DNA of 22,704 nucleotides from Saccoglossus kowalevskii (lineage: Eukaryota; Hemichordata; Enteropneusta; Harrimaniidae): the NCBI RefSeq assembly GCF_000003605.2, contig NW_003128866.1, positions 210,005-232,708 on the forward strand. Direction: 5' to 3'. The translations under genes were made by a program, and so were the position numbers. This document shows positions 18,345-22,704 of this stretch, piece after piece (within the stretch, counting starts at the first letter, position 1; each line of letters opens with the position of its first letter). The notes below the pieces were generated by a model, which did not search any database, was not told the DNA's origin, and saw only the letters and a list, made by a program, of their open reading frames with translations.

Positions 18345-18900
18345 TTATTTACTTCCTGGCCAACTTCCGTTAGCACTTAATATTTTTTCCATGTCAAATA
18401 CACGCCATGCTGTCAAGGAGGTGACAGGAACTGAAAGTTCTAATCTCTTGTATAATTTCAAGTTGAAAAGTTTCATTACCGTATTGAAATGGGCAATGGC
18501 GAGACACATCCCTAACCTAATTTCATCGTGACCATGATTCGTTTCTTTTGGAAGGAATGACCAGAGACTGTGGTGGAACGACTCGTTGGCGTTTTGCGTG
18601 AAGCAGTTCTTCGCCCCTTCGAGAAACTCTGAGTTTGGCAGTTTGTCAATTATTGGCCAGACAGCATTGACAAGGGCTTCTGGTACTGGTTTCTTCAGTG
18701 GTTTGTAAGTGGTGTTACCAGTTACCTGGTCACGCTGACACTTACACCAGCTGTACTCCCCAGGAGGGCAGAATTTGTGTCGCCCTATCTCCCAAGTACT
18801 TGCCTAGTGTAAAATCGTCGCCTTCATTTGATTGCTCATATTCTCAACATCCCCTGAAAATAATGGGGACTGCCCTATGTTTCGACACACAGTATAATGT
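18345..18900 (-). pseudogene. Mutator-like (MULE) transposase, C-terminal part
   Basis: Minus strand. A 152-codon open stretch from 18803 to a TAA at 18347-18345 contains FCPPGEYSWCKCQRDQ (family CP.G.DSWCK.Q), PEALVNAVWPIIDKL, FTQNANESFHHSLWSFLPKE (family KTQN.NESFN..IW...PK) and LAIAHFN (AV..FN.G). Just upstream of a TAG at 18806-18804, VENMSNQMKATILH continues the same domain. These are the conserved blocks of the Mutator-like transposase domain protein common in invertebrate genomes. The N-terminal catalytic part with its Asp residues is absent and a C-terminal tail seems lost, so the element cannot move by itself. The clean 152 codons suggest a less decayed copy than the BEL/Pao element. 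Confidence 0.78.
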
Positions 18901-19036
18901 CAAACTAGCCGTGCGTGACCTTTTACTGCTATGATGTAACCAGGATGTCTTGTGGGTTAATACTGGAAATCCAACTGTAGTGAAACAGAGTCCGGCCATG
19001 ATGCTCGAAAGTCCATGAAGGCGGGATCTTGCATAA

Positions 19037-19547
19037 TGTTATCGGATAATTATCAAACAATGTTGCCCATTGTATCAGTCTAAAACTAAAACGACAGTTA
19101 TTTGACAACAATCCTGTGTGTTGGGATTGCCTGACTATCGAAGCTTTAGATAGATATTAGATCGATAAATATCGGAGAATTATTTTACCTTTTTTATGAA
19201 AGTTGTACTTCGATATTCATCAGTCGCGGATTTGCACTTTTCTAAGTTTATCTGCATATTAATTAAAATCATTTATTTCGCAAGAGATAAATAGGCACTG
19301 CATTTAGCATTCCGTAGTGTTTTCGTAAGTTTTTTAGATTGCCATATTGTATGTTTTCGGCCAACATTACTTGTTTACCTACCCACGTTGTACGTTTTTC
19401 TATCAAACTAAGACATTGATACTTCTCACAGAATTATCGGAGAATTCCATGTTTAAAAAAATTAAACCACCACTCAGCCGGTAGACCCTGTCTAATATCG
19501 ATCTAAAACATCGAGAATTCTCAGATATTTATCCGATAATTCAAATG
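19037..19547. repeat. Cluster of TTATCGGA(G/T)AATT motifs with imperfect inverted ends
   Basis: The motif occurs at about 19038-19051, 19170-19183 and 19434-19447 on plus and about 19530-19542 on minus. The left block (GATCGATAAATATCGGAGAATT) resembles the complement of the right block (TCTCAGATATTTATCCGATAATTC), and GAGAATTCTC at 19513-19522 is a perfect palindrome. This pattern suggests a non-autonomous DNA transposon of about 400 bases. Similar TATCCGATA words bound the small element at 921-1081. Confidence 0.45.
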
Positions 19548-19620
19548 TACAATAGGCCGGCTTAATGCGAGGAGCCATGATATTTATATATTTATTTTAT
19601 ATTTATATATCAGAAAGCAC

Positions 19621-19649
19621 TATTCTATTCTATTCTATTCTATTCTATT
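19621..19649. repeat. Microsatellite (TATTC)n
   Basis: Five perfect copies plus a partial copy, preceded by an A/T-only tract. Confidence 0.92.
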
Positions 19650-19659
19650 GTGCAAATTA

Positions 19660-20260
19660 CTTCTTTGCTACATATGTTTAATTTACTTATGTAAATTTTA
19701 AGTCAGGCAACGTCTCGCCATCTATTTGAATTCCATTTTCGTCTTTATGTAATTTCTTGGCAGTGTAATAACGTTCTCTTAAATAAATAAGTAAACAAAA
19801 TATTGAGAAAACATAAATTAAAAAACGTATGTATGAATATGTCATAACTAATTCATTTTATCATAGACAGGATTTGCCCAGAAAATGCCATTTGATGATT
19901 TTGAATAATGTAAAATAAAGTTAATGAATTCATAATGTCGATAAGTAATGGATTATACGATGTAATATCCAACGTAATATTTGTACACTACATCAATATA
20001 GCTTTAATTTGATGGTGTTTGTCTGAGGAATTCCTATTTAATATGTGACAGGCTATTACGTAATTAAAAATAACTTCCAAATCCAGACTTTTTGTATAAG
20101 GTTGATTCCATAAACTTTAATGTTTTAACCCAAACACATTTACCCTGATTTTCGTGGGAAAATTATACCCTTTGTATCTCCAAAACGGCTCTACAACCAA
20201 AATTGACCAAATTAATTCCCATGATTCCGTTTATTTTATGGCATGTAAATTTGACAGCTT
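19660..20260. other. Non-coding, AT-rich; nothing recognised
   Basis: No supported features. Confidence 0.5.
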
Positions 20261-20261
20261 T

Positions 20262-20505
20262 GTCTTAAATTTTGTACAACCAGTATTCTGTAACTAGTCT
20301 GATCGCGTTGAATAGAGAAACATCTTGCTTTGGTCTACCATGGGGAGGAGTATTTGGCCACATTTGGCTTCCGACCACTAGCGTACATATGGCACATTCT
20401 GGCCGGCTCAGAATGTATTGGATGATCGTCGACCATAAAAGTACTGAACAACTAGATGTCCGCGAGTACAAGTTGTCAGAGGCCCACACGAAGGCTGTCA
20501 GGTAC
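20262..20505. other. Coding-like island open on both strands, unrecognised
   Basis: GC-richer than its surroundings. Plus strand: open frame including SCFGLPWGGVFGHIW and EYKLSEAHTKAVR, ending at a possible weak donor (CAG then GTACTT). Minus strand: about 80 codons including SRPECAICTLVVGSQMW and QDVSLFNAIRLVTEYW, with CTGACAG as a possible acceptor. I cannot decide the strand nor name a family. Confidence 0.25.
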
Positions 20506-20506
20506 T

Positions 20507-20521
20507 TATATATATATATAT
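20507..20521. repeat. Microsatellite (TA)n
   Basis: Seven TA units. Confidence 0.85.
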
Positions 20522-20589
20522 TAAGTCTGGAGCCCGTGGCCAGAAGAGTGGGAAGTATTATAATCCGTATAGTTATTTTTTTTTAAATA

Positions 20590-21240
20590 AGGTGAGCGTA
20601 GAATAATATTTGAAGAATAATGATATTTTTTCTTATAGTGAAGAGATAAAAATGCGGGGAAATGTCAAAAACGTTTCTAAAATTTCGTAGGTGTCAAAAC
20701 CTATTAGCATCTCAACATTGGGGTGTCGGAATATAGGTGTGTAACCAAAATAATATAAATAATTGGAGTATAAGGCTGTATGCAGTTAACACAACAGTAT
20801 CCCCAACATTAAAATACTAGTAGTTCATTCTGCAGATATTAAAGTGGCACACCAACACATTTTATGAACTCTCTCTCTCTTACTGTACCCGCAAGTGTTT
20901 TTAATATTCAAAAAGCAAATTCTATTAATTACCCCATGTACACACTTCAACATTTTTACTATTTCAAAATGTCTTTTGTGTGGCAACCACTATATTTAAA
21001 GCTAATTTTTATTATTCCTTATTGCAATTCCATAGAAGGTTTGTAAGTTATTGATGATTTTCTTTGTTAAACGCCCCTGTCCTCTCAGTGATCTGCAATC
21101 TTCTAATTTCTGTCCTGTAACAAAAAGATAAGGAATTGCACATTATTTTGGCTTGTATAGTCTATCGAGTAAATATTTACATATAAAATAAATTACAGTG
21201 TGAATACCTTTCATTTTTTCTACTAGTCTTCTCAAATGGA
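20590..21240. other. Non-coding, AT-rich; nothing recognised
   Basis: No supported gene; a 60-codon plus-strand open frame at 20864-21046 has low-complexity composition. Confidence 0.5.
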
Positions 21241-21256
21241 TACCCATTTTTTTTTT

Positions 21257-21680
21257 GACTCCCGTGTGTGAAGCACAAAAAGGGAGTCTTTGCAGTTAGT
21301 GTGTCTGTCTGTTGTGTGTGTGTCTGTCTGTGTGTCAAGAACCACTGTTGATATCAAAGAAACTTGGCATATAGCTTGTCCGGGGCAATGCGCAGAATGC
21401 ATATTAATGAGGTCATCTGCATAATAATATGTGAATTTTAAGCTATTTCAGTTATATCTCAGGAAGCATTAAAACGATTTTTATGTAACTTGGTAAAAAT
21501 GTAACTCATGATTGCCTGCTGCAATTCTTTGTTTTATTTTACATTTTAATTAAATTTAGCATTTTTGTATGTATTTTTTTATTATTTTTTTTCTGCCCAA
21601 TTGAATAAATACAACTAAAAGGAATCGGTGAGTGGATTAATTTGCATAATGATGCGTATTCTATTTTTCATGACCAGCAA
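21257..21680. repeat. Dispersed repeat headed by a GACTCCC hairpin and TGTC microsatellite
   Basis: GACTCCC (21257-21263) pairs with GGGAGTC (21282-21288) over an 18-base loop; a TGTG/TGTC simple repeat follows at 21299-21336, then AAGAACCACTGTTGATATCAAAG and repeated TGCATATTAATGAGG / TTTGCATAATGA words. From memory, this head (GGGAGTCT..GCAGT, TGTCTGTCTG, then CATAATGAGGTCAT) is a common dispersed repeat in several marine invertebrate genomes; the family name is unknown to me and the right edge is approximate. Confidence 0.5.
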
Positions 21681-21884
21681 TTTATGATGGTGTCAGCCAT
21701 TTTGTTATTTCCAGTGTGTTGTACAAAAACGAAGCAAACGCCGGGGAGATGACATGTATCACTTTATATTATGAAAAGGTCTAAGAAATTACATGTATGA
21801 TTTTTTTATCGTATAAATAAATGAATAATTAAGTAACCTCAATGACTGTGAAACGAATTACCGTGCAAGCTCGTTTACATTCAC

Positions 21885-22370
21885 GTGTGGTGTACAATTT
21901 CATTCAAGCCACAGTATTTTGAACCGTGTGGGCCCAGTAAAGAAAATAATGAATGTGAGATTCCTCATCGTCAAAACCATGGCAGTGTTGAAGATATGAA
22001 GATGGTTGGGAGGTTCGATTTCATGGCTAAAATGTTGTGTAAATTCGTTGTACTTGTGAATCCTGATTTATCACCGTATTATTGGTATACGATGTCTATG
22101 TGTGTAGATGATGACTACTGCGTTGTGTAAGGGCTTCTCGTCGTACGTAAAATGGGGCACATTCCCAGTACAAATATATATTTACACAGAGCTGACAAAA
22201 TTCGCCTACATGTGTAAATATGTGTTGGGATTTGGAGGGAAAAAACTCGTAAAACATACCGAATTTACCGTGACAGCTGTGATCAATTTTGGTGCCCATT
22301 GTTGGTAGGCTGATCATGCAGCATGTCGGATTGTTTCTGAGAACGTTCTTCGTGTGGGAAATCACAAAAT
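21885..22370. other. Coding-like island with competing frames, unrecognised
   Basis: Plus strand: 81 codons to 22130, with PCGPSKENNECEIPHRQN and FVVLVNPDLSPYYWYTMSM, then a second open frame 22108-22308. Minus strand: about 100 codons (22392-22096) with TKIDHSCHGKFGMFYEFFPS and CVNIYLYWECAPFYVRRE. The region is less AT-rich than its flanks. A CCACAG before 21918 could be an acceptor for the plus strand. None has a family I recognise, and at most one can be real. Confidence 0.25.
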
Positions 22371-22704
22371 CATTAGCACCAAGTAGACTGGTTTACCTTA
22401 TTTTTGTGTCAGGGTACCCTGTACAAATGAAGTGAATCGACATGCAATGATTACCGAACCAATTTGAAAATCGCTGTCTCGTTTGTTCACCGCCCCCTCA
22501 ACACAGTGATTTGTTATGACTGTGATTTGTTACGAGGGGTATTTTTTCCCGGCCCTTTTCGTCGAAAATTACGAATTCATTCTCTCTAATATATCCTAGT
22601 TTACTTTAGTTGTTTCATCCGAGTATTCTGTACATTGATTTTACCTAGCAAAGGAAACAATCGGTGTCTGGCTTTGTTATCTTTACACTATTGCAACACC
22701 TTAT
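22371..22704. other. Non-coding; nothing recognised
   Basis: No supported features up to the window edge. Confidence 0.5.

Noticed and set aside
18244..18531. 95-codon plus-strand open frame
   Set aside because: Antisense to clear Mutator-like transposase blocks on the minus strand.
1..22704. tRNA, rRNA, CRISPR arrays, bacterial defence or biosynthetic clusters
   Set aside because: Looked for on both strands; nothing with the required motifs, and the genome is clearly eukaryotic.

Overview
The window looks like AT-rich nuclear DNA from an invertebrate animal, read mostly through introns and decayed transposable elements. Evidence: GT-AG splice signals around short open stretches, AATAAA signals, no operons or Shine-Dalgarno sites, a 50-N scaffold gap at 12115-12164, and a broad mix of old retroelements (Ty3/Gypsy, BEL/Pao, DIRS, LINE, Penelope) plus a Mutator-like DNA transposon. 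This mix and the GACTCCC/TGTC-rich dispersed repeat fit a marine invertebrate (hemichordate, lancelet or mollusc); I cannot name the species.

Left part, 1-7510, is a transposon graveyard. A Ty3/Gypsy element runs off the left edge on the minus strand (gag 1-321, tRNA-Leu-type primer site, LTR about 346-499). Next is a broken copy (about 640-1985, plus strand) of an uncharacterised multi-copy invertebrate protein family, split by a small inverted-repeat element (921-1081). Then come a LINE reverse-transcriptase piece (2594-2950), an unclear coding remnant (2951-3241), a DIRS-type reverse transcriptase (3242-3895), and a 3'-truncated, frameshifted BEL/Pao element (about 4187-7510).

Middle part, 7514-15290, is mostly non-coding: an 18-bp exact direct repeat, a strong hairpin, two related dispersed repeats, and two minus-strand sequences that look like real exons (terminal exon 10655-10806; internal exon 13893-14123). 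They may or may not belong to one gene.

Right part, 15290-22704: minus-strand LINE endonuclease remnant, minus-strand Penelope-like GIY-YIG endonuclease with a hammerhead-ribozyme-like 3' motif, then three plus-strand exons (17159-17701) that join in one frame and end at a stop with a poly(A) signal. This is the best candidate host gene; I do not recognise the protein. A Mutator-like transposase remnant follows (18345-18900, minus), then a cluster of TTATCGGA motifs, microsatellites, a hairpin-headed dispersed repeat, and two unassigned coding-like islands.

I see no tRNA, rRNA, CRISPR array or bacterial-type system. No exciting new system is demonstrated; the most useful leads are the spliced unknown gene, the two minus-strand exons, the decayed uncharacterised family, and the ribozyme-like motif.
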